From Miscanthus floridulus (lineage: Eukaryota > Streptophyta > Magnoliopsida > Poales > Poaceae), in NCBI RefSeq assembly GCF_019320115.1, contig NC_089582.1, positions 124,707,259 to 124,771,258 on the forward strand: a stretch of DNA of 64,000 nt. The letters are read 5' to 3'. The position numbers and the translations under genes are program-made. The notes under the pieces are model-generated. The model saw nothing but the letters and a program-made list of their open reading frames with translations. It did not search any database and had not been told where the DNA came from. Positions 47,894-59,731 of this stretch are shown one piece after another; within the stretch, counting starts at the first letter, position 1; each line of letters opens with the position of its first letter.

Positions 47894-49958
47894 ACAAAAA
47901 GAAACGGTGATTTCACCGGATATTAATCATATTGAGAAAAGAGAAAAAAAATGACCCCTCACTACATTACATGGAGAGCTAAAGCCGGAGCCGTTCGAAG
48001 CTCAACCAAATAGGCCCTAAACTTTGCCATGGCCTATACATGCTTTTTGTGAGGCCATGGCGTCATTAGAGTTTCAACGTGATGTTAGTGTAATAAACTT
48101 AGCATGGGCCATCCATGCTAATAACTTTATTGCAACACTGTTAGATTGTGAGCGTGATGTACATCATTGAATACAACCATGGCATAGTCTTAGCCCCGCC
48201 TCTGACTTTTGTTCTTGGATGTAGTTGAGCCCAACCATGATAATAAGCAATCTCCAAACTAGCCTAGGCATTAGATCTAACTTTGAAATGACCACCCAAT
48301 ATTGACATATATATATTTTTACATGAGTCAAGCAAGAGAGCTACCAATCATATTAAAAGTGACTAAAATTCAGATTAGACATTATAGCAGCACAACAATG
48401 GGTCCAAAGGGTCGAGCAAAAACAACCATAATTCAACCAAACATAAGATCTATAAAGAAGATGTTGTAAAATCTCTACTCCTAAAAGTGCACCCTTTTTA
48501 TTTAGGACAAACTGACAGAGTAGGCACTCCGAAGATGGACTGAAAATTCTGACTCACAAGAACCAAAACATCTCATGCAGTAACCTAACAGTAGTTTATA
48601 TTATATTGATAAAGTATAGTTGGACTGAAATCTCAACATACGCACTATACCATCTCACCACCGCTCTGTGGCACTCCCTTACTACAATTAACTAGCACAG
48701 CATGCGCGCGTTGCTGCGCGCTACTGATCGCGCCTGTGTGTGTTGCGCATGGTCGCTGTCTCAGCATGAGTATACAGAACCTCTATGCTTCTATTTTTCA
48801 CTTGCTCTAAGTCGGTGAGATCAGTGGCATAGATTTGTGAACATACGACGATATACGCTGGTGCTAGTGATGGCTGAGGCATGTAGATAATCGTCGTGAC
48901 TCGTGACTTGATTTTATTGAATTGGAAGCTACAAATGTAAAAGAATAAAGTCAGTCAAGGAAATAAACATGGACAAAAAAAGACACAACTTACTCAACAT
49001 TGATGTGCATGTAATCAGAGGTATATTTTAAAAAAATCCAAAGATTAACCTGATAATATATCATTATTATTTATACATAAAGGAAGGAAACAGAAAATCC
49101 TGCCTAGAATCCGCACTGAGGAAACAATCTTTGAGAACTAGAAAAGGAACAACCACCAAAAGAAGGTCTAGAGTTGACAAAAGAAAATAGCTCATCGACA
49201 TGTATACGAAGCAATAATTTTGGTGAAGGCAGAGTCCAGACCACCAAAAGGTCACCATGTCAGATAACTTCAAGCTAGCCATGACAGGACAGTCTTTGCC
49301 TGGCTTCAGACCTGGAGATAATGAAATTAGGATTAGAACGATGCTGGAGGAAGGTGTGCCATTCAGATAGGAGGAGCAAGCTATTGTAACTGATCTATTC
49401 TTGCATCAAAGGAGAGGAGCTGCATGCTGGATTGTGTTACCTTAATGCATCGCCTACTTCATCTGACCTGCGCTCACAATTGAAATAGTTGCAATCGCAG
49501 TATCTATGTTTGAATCCTGCAAAGGAAGAATTGTCGTGAGTCTGGGATAGTGATCAAAGAACATGTTGTCCTATAAGCAGGAGGAACAACATAAGGAGAA
49601 CTGTCATGGACTGAGAGCGGGAAAAGGCAGGACTTAGAAAAAGCAGAAGACAACAGTTTTTAAAACCTCTCTTGCAAGACCCAAAATTCCAACTCTAATC
49701 AAATTAAACAAACCTTAGAATTCAAATAAAAGTATAGCCCGTAATTTGTATAGCATGACCTCTGAAAACCTACCAACGAAAGAGTGGTAACAATCTTTGA
49801 AGCAACTAAATTGTACAACCTAACACCTTGTTAATATGAGCTGTAAGCTGATTAATTAGTAGAGAAACGTAATTGTACCAAACACATAGATAAGCCACAA
49901 ATCTCATTTACTCTGGAAAAAGCAATCAATGATTGAACAAGTGTTATTTTGGTGGCAC
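47894..49958. other. Intergenic stretch without a supported gene
   Basis: AT-rich. A MITE-like edge GGAGCCGTTCGAAGCTCAAC lies near 47988. Short ORFs show no domain. Confidence 0.45.
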
Positions 49959-50326
49959 TGTTGGTCCCAAGATCTCCCGCACAGGTGGGCCGACCGCTCA
50001 TCAACGTTCTCGCACACACACTATGGCTGGAGGTAGAAGAGGGAGGGAGAACAGAGCGTGTGCACGCACAGCACAAGCGCCAGTGTTGACCGGAGCTCTG
50101 TAGAGGAGATGGCAAAACTAGACTATCTCTCTTCACTGGGTTACAATGGGAAACTATATATAGAACTCTACACATCTAATCCTAGTACACAGATATGCCA
50201 GGCTGCCATGCTACTACAGTGACTAGATGTGACAGCAGGGCTGACTTTGGCGCATGTCCCCTGCTGTGGCTACAATGAATCACTAAGGACTATGCAAGTG
50301 GAGATCACTAAAATAGTGTATCAACA
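49959..50326 (-). repeat. Probable Copia-type LTR (solo or partial), 368 bp
   Basis: Bounded by TGTTGG at 49959 and CAACA at 50326. On the minus strand it holds a TATATA box (TTCTATATATAGTTTCCC, about 50150-50167) followed by GTAACCCAGTGAAGAGAGA, as in Copia LTRs. Flanking 5-mers do not match (GGCAC and CCCTT), so this is not a clean solo LTR. It abuts the LTR at 50327. Confidence 0.45.
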
Positions 50327-51062
50327 CCCTTGTTATGTTTCCTTAGCTCTCCACATCTCAAATGGCTGGTTGGGGGTCTATTTATAAGCCCATCGAGAAA
50401 ATAGCCGTTGGGCGTAAAACCCAGCTTTCTGCTACTGACTAGACGCTGCTGTCATCCTAACCAGATGTGTCCAGTCGTCTCGACCATTAGAGCGCGCGCG
50501 TTGATCGAACTCTGGGCTGAGTCCGGTCTCACTCGATTGGACGCGTCCGGTCACGCTGGCGCCGCTTGGGAACCTCTCTAGACTTGATCGGATGATGTAC
50601 TTTGTGCATCCGGTCATCCAGTGCCATTGCGTCTAATCATGCTGAAAACATTGCCCTAACGAAGAATAGTGTCATCAGTGCGTTTGGTCACTGCTTCACT
50701 CAATGTCCGGTCATAGCTGCTGACGCCTGCTGTTGCCAAGCAACTGATCGGACGCATCTGGTCCCTATAAGGGCCACGTCCAGTCACCTTTGTCGAGCTT
50801 GTTTCTTTGCGATCTTACGTCCGGCTTGGTTCCCATCTTCGTGCTTGGACTATGCTTGATATCTTGGGTCTTCTTTTGTGCTTCTAGGGTCTTGCTTATG
50901 GTGTTGATCGTGGGATCAGCATGTCGCCTTTGTTCAAGTCACGTCTTGCACCCTATTGAACTACAAAATAATTACTTGCAAATTCATTAGTCCAATTTGG
51001 TTGTGTTGGTCATTAAACATCAAAATCCAAAGTAAATGGGCCTAGGGTCCATTTTCCTTACA
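50327..51062 (-). repeat. 3' LTR of the Copia element
   Basis: Begins TGTAAGG on the minus strand right after the purine tract. The interior has repeated CGGTC/GTCCGGT phrases (50460-50780) and a TATAAATAG box (about 50378-50386), usual in LTRs of this type. The lower border is uncertain (50317-50327). Confidence 0.55.
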
Positions 51063-52326
51063 ATCTCCCATTTTTTGGTGATTGATGACAATACGACCAA
51101 AACAAGCAAATAATAATTTTTTTAGAATTTAAAAACTATTTACTTGCTAGGATGCAATGCAAAGGGTAAGGTTATATGATGCTAAAAGATACCACATGTA
51201 AACTTCTTTGGAAACTTATCTTGCCCTTGCAAATGTCCCCTTGTGGCATTATGGATTTAAGCCTCCCCCTAACTCCATAATCCACTATCCTCCCTTTCTC
51301 GGACCATTACCACTTGTAAATTATTATGATCGAGCTTGCTTTTGGTCCTACTAATTCTCCCATTTTGGAATCAAACACCAAAAAGGAAGACATTAGTATC
51401 ACAAGGGAGGGTCAAACTTTGTGATCCTTTGTATGTGGAGTGGAATAGGTCACAAATTTTGACTCTCACATTACATAGACTAAGCTCCCCCTAAATATAT
51501 GCATATATATGATGGAGAATGTAGTTTATGCATAATTGACAAATTAATGCTCAAGGGAGTTTAATCTATATAATGCATGGAGAAAGCATATAAATACCAA
51601 AGTGAAATCAACATGATGATATCGGTTTAGAAATACCACATATGGAAACCAATTTGATTTATACCACTTGCAATAGGTGGTGGATATTTGAAGTATGATG
51701 CTTAACTCTGGGGACTCCATTTTCCTTGCAATGAGACTACTACACACATGATAAGCTTGAAAAGGTGTTAGTCTCAAAGCATCCAACTTGTAGAGTCCCC
51801 TAAATTTGTGCACACAAGTATGGAATACTTATAGGAGACATGCACATTGATTTTAAAATCAAATATACCACTTGAAAGATGGCATCACATGAATGTGAGA
51901 ATCATTTTTGAAAGTGATATTCAGGAGAAATTATCTATAATTTGGACTTTGGTACATATTAGATGAACAATTATAAAACAAGCTATGTACCATGCTCCTA
52001 AACAATTTAAACCATGTAGGTTTGCGCAAAGAGTAAAAGTGACACCGAGCAAGCCTACCATATGATTTACCTAGTGTATGCATGACAAAAGATTTAAGCA
52101 TGCAAATGCAAACCAAGGCATAAAAAGGAACGAGATGCTAATTAAAATTGCAAGAAATTAAATCTAGTTACCTAACATAGGGAGGGGAATTTGGGTCCAT
52201 AGTGTTTACTAACCCACTTGGCAATTGACATGATCCAATGTGATTCACCCCATGAAATGCACCCATACTTTGCCAAGTCTCCAAATTCCCCGAAGTCCAT
52301 CGAACTTCTCACTTCCCTTTCGGGAT

Positions 52327-53525
52327 CTAAACCTTCTTGGTGCTTTTCATGTTTGAAATGATTTCCTTTGGCACCCAAAAACGATTGACCCCATTGTTGG
52401 CTTGCTTGTTCACCTTGATGGCCACCACCTTGTTATTTTTCTTCTTCTTCAAGAGATAAGGTGTGGAGGCCTTTTTGTCCACCTTGTTGGTGTAGGTGTT
52501 GGAGAGCTTGCTTGTTTCCTTTTTGTTTTTCTCTTTCTTCTTAGCTCCTCCCCCATTCTTCACCTTGCACTCATAGGACTTATGGCCTTGTGGCATACAT
52601 AGCAAACCACGGTTTGTCCTTCATCAAGCTTCTTCACTCCCTTGACGGTGTTATCTTGATGAAGTTGGGCTTGCTCTGTTTTGCCTTTTACTTGAGTCAA
52701 GTCCTTAGTAAGGCGAGCCACTTCTTGCTTGAGTTGCTCATTCTCCATTGCAACCTATTGTGTGAATGTATCTACAATAACTTTCTCAACACAAACTTGG
52801 TTGCACAAGGGTAAGTCTAAATATAAATCATTACAAGAAGTAGAAACATCCTTCTTAGGCATGTCAAAGATAGAACTTTTCTTTTTAAATGCCTTGGTGA
52901 GGGTTGTACCGATGGCTTCAAGATTAGCAACTTTATTAGTTAGCTCATCACAATGTTTGTACATGGTTTCCATTTTAGCAAGCAAATTTTTATACGCATC
53001 TTGTGAGCTAGCTAAATTTTCTTTTAATTTTTTATTTTTCTTTATAAGTTGCTCATCATTGATTGTGCATGCATTTGTTGTTGCACTAGCCTCAAGTTGC
53101 TCAATTTTAGTAGATAGTTCAATATTGACATTAGCAAATGTCTCATATTGTTCAAGCAAGGTTTTATATGCTTCTTGTGAACTATCTAGCTTTTCTTGCA
53201 ACATTTTTAGTTTCTTTTGTTGGCTAGTGCAAGCCTTAGCATATTTAAGATTTTCTTGCATAAGTTCATTAAGAGAAGGCATTTCATCATCACTATCACT
53301 CTCACTAGAGGATGACCTTTCGTTACCTCGTGCCATAAGGCACACACGAGAAGAGCTTGATGATGAGTGCTTGTGGCCTCGCCTCTTGTGATGGTCTTCT
53401 TCTTCACTTGAAGAATCATCCCATGACTTTATTGATGTGAGGGCTTTGTCCTTGCATGCTATAACACCTCGGGTGTTAGCTTTGCATAACTTGACTTGCA
53501 TAACATGAGCATAAGCATCAAGCAC
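52327..53525 (-). pseudogene. Copia (SIRE/Maximus-type) gag remnant
   Basis: The long minus frame has SWDDSSSEEED, a Ser-rich segment and extended coiled coils (MQENLKYAKACTSQQKKLKM and later heptads). The zinc knuckle begins CYVCHK but continues as GHKSYEC only in another frame, so a small indel near 52592 breaks CX2CX4HX4C. An in-frame TAG lies at 52755-52757. The terminal part reads NTYTNKVDKKASTPYLLKKK and WVPKEII, typical of Maximus-type gag. Confidence 0.8.
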
Positions 53526-53643
53526 TCATAAATCATCAATTTCAACTGAAACATATGATCGAAACATATGAAACATTACTTGTTATCTCGTGTTTCTTAG
53601 AACATATGCATATGATCATGTGCAAATGGATGCAAGTGGGTAA

Positions 53644-56600
53644 TGTTGGTCACTAAAACACCTTAGCTATACTTAGGTTAACAAAAGGAACCTTGTTTAT
53701 GAAGGCCACATTTCATGATCAAGCACTTAAGTGATATTTCATGTGTTGACCTGAATAGCTATATGAGTGACTACTACATGAAATGCTTAAATGACCTTGC
53801 AAATTGTTTTAACATGCTTAGAGTATCATCATGAACAACTTTGGTATTTAGGGCTAGGGCTAAATTGGTCATTTAGTCAGGGTTTGAGTATGTATCATGA
53901 TTTCAAAGTGACATGTTTGACTAAAGTTGAACTAGGTGTTAGAGACCTTGCATGAAGGAGTTCACTAAAGCAAAGTTGTAGTGTTTGACATAAGGAACAA
54001 CTTTTATTTTTGGGTCATGGACTGATTTAGCTTCTAACATGCTTGAATGGGTCCCACAAAAACCAGCAAAACCCAGTTTTCAACACTTAATGATTTCTTT
54101 TCTAAGTTAGGAACCCTGACAGCCTGACGAGCCGACTTTGATCATGATTTTACTCGGTGTATGATAAGAATTGGAACACGATCATTGAACAACAATTGTA
54201 ACTGGTACTTAGGTCTACAGGTTCGGTTTAGTAACCTAGCGCTAATTCGTCACGGATTGGAAGTTAAGTCATCTCGAAATCTCGTCGTCAGGCTGTTCCA
54301 ATCGTGTCTGACGAACTGAATCGCGATGTTCGAATGGCCGACCGGCTTCAGACCCTGCGCGCCGCGTGTCCCCGGCGACGGCCGCGCGTCGCCAGCGCTC
54401 TGTCCGCGCAGGCCACGCCGCGCCTGGGCGTGCCTTCTTCATGCCAGCGTGCGCCCGCTCCATTTCCACTCGCCCACGCCAGCTCTCTCCCTCTCCAGCG
54501 CCCTCCCTTGCTCTCGCCGCAGAACCAGACCACGCCGCCGAGCACAGCACCGCCTCCGCCGTCACCTCGTGTGCGCTACATCGCACCACCACCGCCTCCA
54601 TCTCACCCATAGCTGCGCCACACCTCCCTCCACCCCTCGTCTTGATTTCAGTGGCTATCACACTTCGGTGAGGGCGAATTCACCGTTTCCTTTCTCACCG
54701 GAGTTCACGGTCGCCATGGCCGCCTCCACGGCAAGCTGGCCATAGCTCGGCTCATCGGCGCTTTTCCCTCGATTTTGAGCGTTAGCGTTGGGTCAGGACG
54801 TGTATTAGCCAGTGCCAAGACGTTACCGTTGTTAGTGATCCCGCCGGCGTGGAACGCGACGACCCGTGCCACCGCATTCTAACCCCGCACCACCGCGCCG
54901 TGGTCAAGAGTCGTCGAAGCCTTATGTGGAGCTTTTGTTGTTGAAATAAAGTCACTAGGTCACCGTGGTACCATTGCGCGCCTCGCCTAGCTTTCCCGTG
55001 GCCGGAGATGGCCGGCACAGCGTCGAGCAGCGCCGCCGTGCCGCCATCACCGACGACGAGCATGCTCCACCCACCCTCACCCGCCACCACCTAGGTCGTT
55101 TGACACGCGCTACTCAGTGGTTGGTGTCGTGAAGACCTCACCGCCGGCAACCTCGCCATCGGCGAGCTCTGACCGCGCCAGCAGCATACAACACCACCTG
55201 CTCTGCTTCGAGTCGATGACATGTGGGGTCCCCTGACCACCGGGTCCCACCGGTCAGCGACAGCAGTGTTGTAGGCTAGTTCAAATATTCCAGTTTTTGA
55301 TTTGTTTTGTTATTTTTGTATCTTTAGTTTGGTAGCTCCTAAAATTGTGAAATAAATATGGTTGTGTTCCTTAGGAAGTGTAGTATTTAGGAAAAATATG
55401 TTCTTGGCTTCAACAGTAGAAATTTCTGGAGATTTAAATAGGAATTTCAAATGTGCTTTTAAATGCATTCAAATTTGTTTATTTTATATCTAAAGTTTCT
55501 GTGCTCCAAAAATTATGAAATTTTTGTGGTAGGCTATTCTTGTCATACATGAGCTTGGGTAAAAATTTGAGGACCAGTGCATGTGTAGATCTATAGCTAT
55601 AGATTTTTCTTTTATAAATAGTTAATCCTTGCATGAATTTTTATAAATTAATTATGAGTCCAAAATTCATGAAATTTGTTGGAGGTGATACTAGTACCAT
55701 ATGGATGTTAGGAAAAATAAGAAATCTATTGCTTGACACTTTTCAATAGGATTTTCCATTTATGCTATTTCAAGCCTTGCTTCCTTATCATTTTTGTATA
55801 GAATGTTCTACTTAGTAAAATAACATGAAATTTTTATAGTAGTCCTTTGATAGCATTAGTAAGGCTCTGTAAATTTTTGAGAATTTATTAAGCACATCTG
55901 ATATATATTTATTATTTAACCTAGATATCTAAATAAAATAATAAAGGCAATTTAATAAATAGTTTGGTCTTCACCATTATATCATCTTAACTGTAATTGG
56001 TATGCTTACACTGTTGGTAGGTTCTAGTTTGTCAAATTTGGAATGATTACATAAAGTAGAAGTATTCTTACTTTATATTGCATGTTAAATCCTTTCCGGA
56101 CTGATTCTAGAATGTGATGAGTTACATGTTGAAACTAATATAGACTGTAAAAATGGTTAATAACAAAGTTGTAGAGAATTTGATAAGCTTTCCAGAAAGT
56201 CTAGGATCACTGTTTTTGGATTTGTAGAACTCCAGTTATGAGTGAAACAAGTAGCTGCTGGTTGTGGTGTAGTCGATGCATTGTAGAAATAGTTAAGTAG
56301 TAATCGAGAAGAGATATGCACCTACTCAAACAACGCGATGCACTTGTTAACATTATGCATTCGTAATACTCATACCATACTCATGCATCTAGGATCGGAG
56401 GAAGAGATCACGTTGCTGGAATTCGAAGAAGCAGAGGAAGGGAACCCGCAGGAGAATCCGCAAGCCCCCGCTCCCGAAGGCGTGGAGCAGAACCCTGAAG
56501 AGCTTCCGGAGTGCCCTGACCACCGCCCTACTTCCTTTCTGCGAGGCAAGTCCCGGAGCATTATAAGTCTCCCAGTAATTTACAAATGTTTACTTATGTA

Positions 56601-58043
56601 TTTATGATTGATGCATTAGGTTAATAGAGTTGAATGAAACCACTTGGTGCATGTCCATTCCTTGTCCAGATATTAACCCTTTAACCGGTATAGGTCCAGG
56701 ATCGAATATATGCTTAGCCATGCTTAGACCGGTAGAAGTCGGGTGATGTCCTGTCACCTGCGAGAGATAGGTGGATACCGAAGCACGGTTGGCTATATCT
56801 GCTATCGTGGAACAGAACCATGTGGTAAAAATAAATTGAGACCGGACGGGAAGTCGATAGAGAAGCAACAAGACATGGAGGTCTTGGGTGTGGATTTATC
56901 CCCGTCTGTGTCGATTAAGGACCATACCATTATTGGCGCTTCTAACAAGATTGAATGCATGCCTCTCACTTAGCTGGCCGGATAACTCGTTCTGACCGCG
57001 AAGCCGAGTAATTCAGCTCAGGCCGGGAACCGTTCTGTTGTGCGCTCCTTCCGGGGAACGATCAGACTGAGCCCAAGGGCAGGCTTGGCCTGAGCATCCT
57101 GGCATCTGGTGTTCCAGATTATGCGGCGCGGTATGGACCCGCGAAATGTATACCTGAGTTGTACCAAAGGTGACCTAAGACTATCGTGGCTGATAGATCT
57201 GGGTTTGTGTTAGGAATAAATTCCCAGCTGGTTGAAATCGATTTGAATCGCCGTCTCTCCCGGATAGTGAGAAACTTAGCTAGTCCCAACATCGTAGCAA
57301 TTATATTATGAAACATGATGGTTCAAATGATTATGGAATTACAATACCTGCTATGGTTACTATTGTATGATTCTAATTAATATACCACATGTTTGGCATA
57401 GGATAGTTGCTAACCTAGAAATGGATAGTTATAATTAACTTGATAAAAGAATCACAATTATACAATGGTTAATTGCCTTTTTCGCAAAATGTTGTCAAGT
57501 TACGTCCACTTATACAGCCTTGCATAATCCTTGGAGTCATTTTATTTCTGGTTCATGACGGGTAAGTCTAGCTGAGTACCTTCTCGTACTCAGGGTTTAT
57601 TTTCCCATTGTTACAGATGGCACTGTGTATCATGGTTATTGCAAGAGTTGCTTCTATCCCGCTGTGGATGAGGAGTAAGCCTTGGGCAGGCTTCTTTAAT
57701 AATTCCTATCCTTGCTTTTTATGGACCGTGATCTGGCTTGGCACTGTATCAAACTATGTTGGAAACTTTATCTTCGAACTTATTTGCTTTCGCTTTGTTT
57801 ACCAAACTCAGTTTGTAATAACTTTTTATTCGTACTCTGATGATAAAAAGTATCTGCGAACTTTATGTAATATGTGGCATGTATGTTGAATCCTGTACGA
57901 TCTTGGTTGTTGTAAATCGTTTATCGAGACCCGTCGTGGTACTCGACGGACTACCGGGTTTATATGGATTCAAGTATGACAGTGCGACTGCTTGCGGATT
58001 GCCATTGTACTTGTATTCTTATAAATTGGTCGGTTCTGCGACA
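53644..58043 (+). repeat. 5' LTR of the Tekay-like element, about 4.4 kb
   Basis: The right end (TGCGACA, 58043) is fixed by the adjacent PBS. The left end is proposed at TGTTGGTCAC (53644), just beyond where the Copia gag stops being readable, but the second LTR is outside the window and cannot confirm it. The interior has a GC-rich block (54300-55270), long AT-rich stretches (55280-56330) and a small acidic ORF. Confidence 0.55.
56383..56607 (+). CDS. Small acidic ORF inside the LTR, unknown function
   Basis: From the ATG at 56383 (upstream in-frame ATG at 56338) to 56607 the frame gives MHLGSEEEITLLEFEEAEEG, then Pro/Glu-rich text ending LPECPDHRPTSFLRGKSRS. Base composition shifts sharply to GC-rich here against AT-rich flanks, as in an exon. 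A CTAG|GATCGG acceptor-like site lies at its start. LTR-borne acidic segments of this kind recur in grass elements as far as I know. It may be an exon of a spliced LTR transcript. The function is unknown. Confidence 0.4.
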   Translation: MHLGSEEEITLLEFEEAEEGNPQENPQAPAPEGVEQNPEELPECPDHRPTSFLRGKSRSIISLPVIYKCLLMYL

Positions 58044-58045
58044 GC

Positions 58046-58060
58046 TGGTATCAGAGCAGG
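58046..58060 (+). other. Primer-binding site, initiator tRNA-Met type
   Basis: TGGTATCAGAGCAGG starts two bases after the LTR. It is the standard PBS complementary to plant initiator tRNA-Met used by many Gypsy and Copia elements. Confidence 0.9.
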
Positions 58061-58810
58061 ATTCAACGTTAATTTTCACAAGTGTATTTAAAACAAAAGT
58101 TTTTGTGTTCCAAAACCCTTTTTTAGCAACTAATAGTAATTGATAGGTATTTGAAATCTAAAGTGTGCCAATGATCACTTTCCTTATGCCCAGATTAAGG
58201 ACTATTAGGTGGCTATTTAAGTACTAACATGGGGGTTTTTACTTCATCGTCCATACGGCGTGCTATAGTATGGATGCCATTCACTTGAGTGGTAATGTAT
58301 GGATCAAATGCCTCTACGCTAAGGTAAGATGAGTGTATGACCGCAAGGTGTGAGCGTGCGGTCGGGAAGAGTTAGCTTTGGTACGGCTATGTATGCATGC
58401 TTGCATGTGTACATGGTACGTATTTAATTGTGGGTTTAAATTATTGTTGGGTAGATTGATACGGAAGTATATGTATGGGGATACATATATAAAAGTATTT
58501 ACAATTACATTCGGCATATTTCATTATGGGTTTAGGGCTGAAATGAAATTTTATGCAGGTACACTAACAACGAAATGCGTAGTTTGACTAGTTACGATCT
58601 ATATGAGAGAACGTATGTATGCCACCGTGTCTACCATTAGAAACAATTTTTTTTCCTAAGTTTGTAAGGACATACGAAACGAGCATGCATCATGTTAAAT
58701 TACCATTCACAAAACTACATGGTTCCTCCCCTTATAAAATTCTTACTCGGTTATGTAACTCTTATCCATTATGGCATTGTCTCACAAAAGGGTACATGTT
58801 GATGGTGCAG

Positions 58811-59731
58811 ATGGCACGCACCAAGCAGACTACTCGCAAGTCCACCGGAGGCAGAGCTCCTAGCCGTCAGCTTGCTCCACGTACCCGTCAACGTCACACG
58901 TTCCTTGGAGAGTTTGGGATGCCTACACTCTTGTGGAGAGTGCTCAGCTATGTAGGTTATCCTGATGGAATGGAACCCCGCTACTTCTGGGCGAATGAGC
59001 GATTGGGAGAAGGTCTCTTAGTTACAGTGGAGGCCATTGTTCGTCCCTGAGGTGACGATTCTGAGTGGATAGGTTGGTGTTATGAGTCGACTGGCAGGAC
59101 TGCTGAAGAAGCAGCTGGCAGGGCAGCCTTTGGGATCCTGAGGGATATCATGGATCGTTTTCCTTAGGAGCTGGCAGCCGCTATGGTTGGGGTCTTTCCA
59201 AGAGGTAATCCCTCCACTGACTCATGGCAGCAGGCAAGAGGAAGATCTTTGGAGATTGGTGCAGCAGAAGGGCAGAACAGCGATAACCCGGCCATGAGCG
59301 CCATGTTCGCAGTGATGAGAGTGTTAGAGGGAGTTGAAGGTAGCCTCAGACGTGTGTCTGGTGCTCTTGGTCATGCCCGCGAAGACCGACGTCAGCTTCA
59401 GAGGGAGCATGACGCCAAGATAGAGAGGCTCACTGAAGAAATGACTCGGTTAACTCACCAGCAAAATGCAGCTTGGTCCAGGGAAGATGTCCTGAGAGCT
59501 CGACAGTTTGAGCTAGGACAGCAGCTGGCCAATGCGGAAGAATACAACGATAATCTGCATGAAGAGGTTCATCTACTGCACAATCAGCTCCACCCTTATG
59601 TACCACCTGGAGCCGCAGAAATGGATCTAGAAGGGTACAGAGAAGAAGAAGTGGCACCTGAAGAAGAAGTAGAACCTGAGGAAGGAGGTGATTCTGCGTC
59701 TGACCTCGATAGTGATCATGATGAGGATTAG
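58811..59731 (+). pseudogene. Retrotransposon accessory ORF with histone H3-like N-terminal tail, coiled coil and acidic tail (two in-frame stops)
   Basis: One frame of 306 codons lies between the PBS and gag. It begins MARTKQTTRKSTGGRAPSRQ. Against the H3 tail, 17 of the first 21 residues after Met are identical. K4, R8, K9 and S10 are kept; K14, K18, K23 and K27 are Arg. Residues about 36-118 form a mixed alpha/beta-looking segment ending in AEEAAGRAAFGILRDIM, faintly dsRBD-like. Residues about 165-261 are heptad-rich coiled coil, and 271-306 are strongly acidic. Stops at codon 80 (TGA, 59048-59050) and 119 (TAG, 59165-59167) interrupt an otherwise unshifted frame. The ATG follows a TGGTGCAG acceptor-like site. 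Another in-frame ATG lies three codons upstream. I infer capture of an H3 5' exon. The protein's role is unknown. Confidence 0.8.

Larger units (their letters stand above)
50327..53525 (-). mobile_element. SIRE/Maximus-like Copia element, internally deleted and 5'-truncated
   Basis: On the minus strand: gag (53525 down to about 52327), a non-coding stretch, a purine-rich tract CCAAAAAATGGGAGATTG at 51063-51080, then an LTR from TGTAAGGAAAATGGACCC (51062 downward). No protease, integrase, RT or RNase H was found between gag and the LTR. The 5' LTR and gag N-terminus are absent, apparently cut off near 53.5-53.6 kb by the following Gypsy element. Confidence 0.7.

Noticed and set aside
54304..54745. 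Arg/Pro-rich proteins in the LTR
   Set aside because: Overlapping open frames in a GC-rich block, with no domain or splice support.
58811..58873. A genuine histone H3 gene
   Set aside because: Similarity stops after about 21-23 residues. There is no histone fold, and the ORF lies between the PBS and gag of a retrotransposon.
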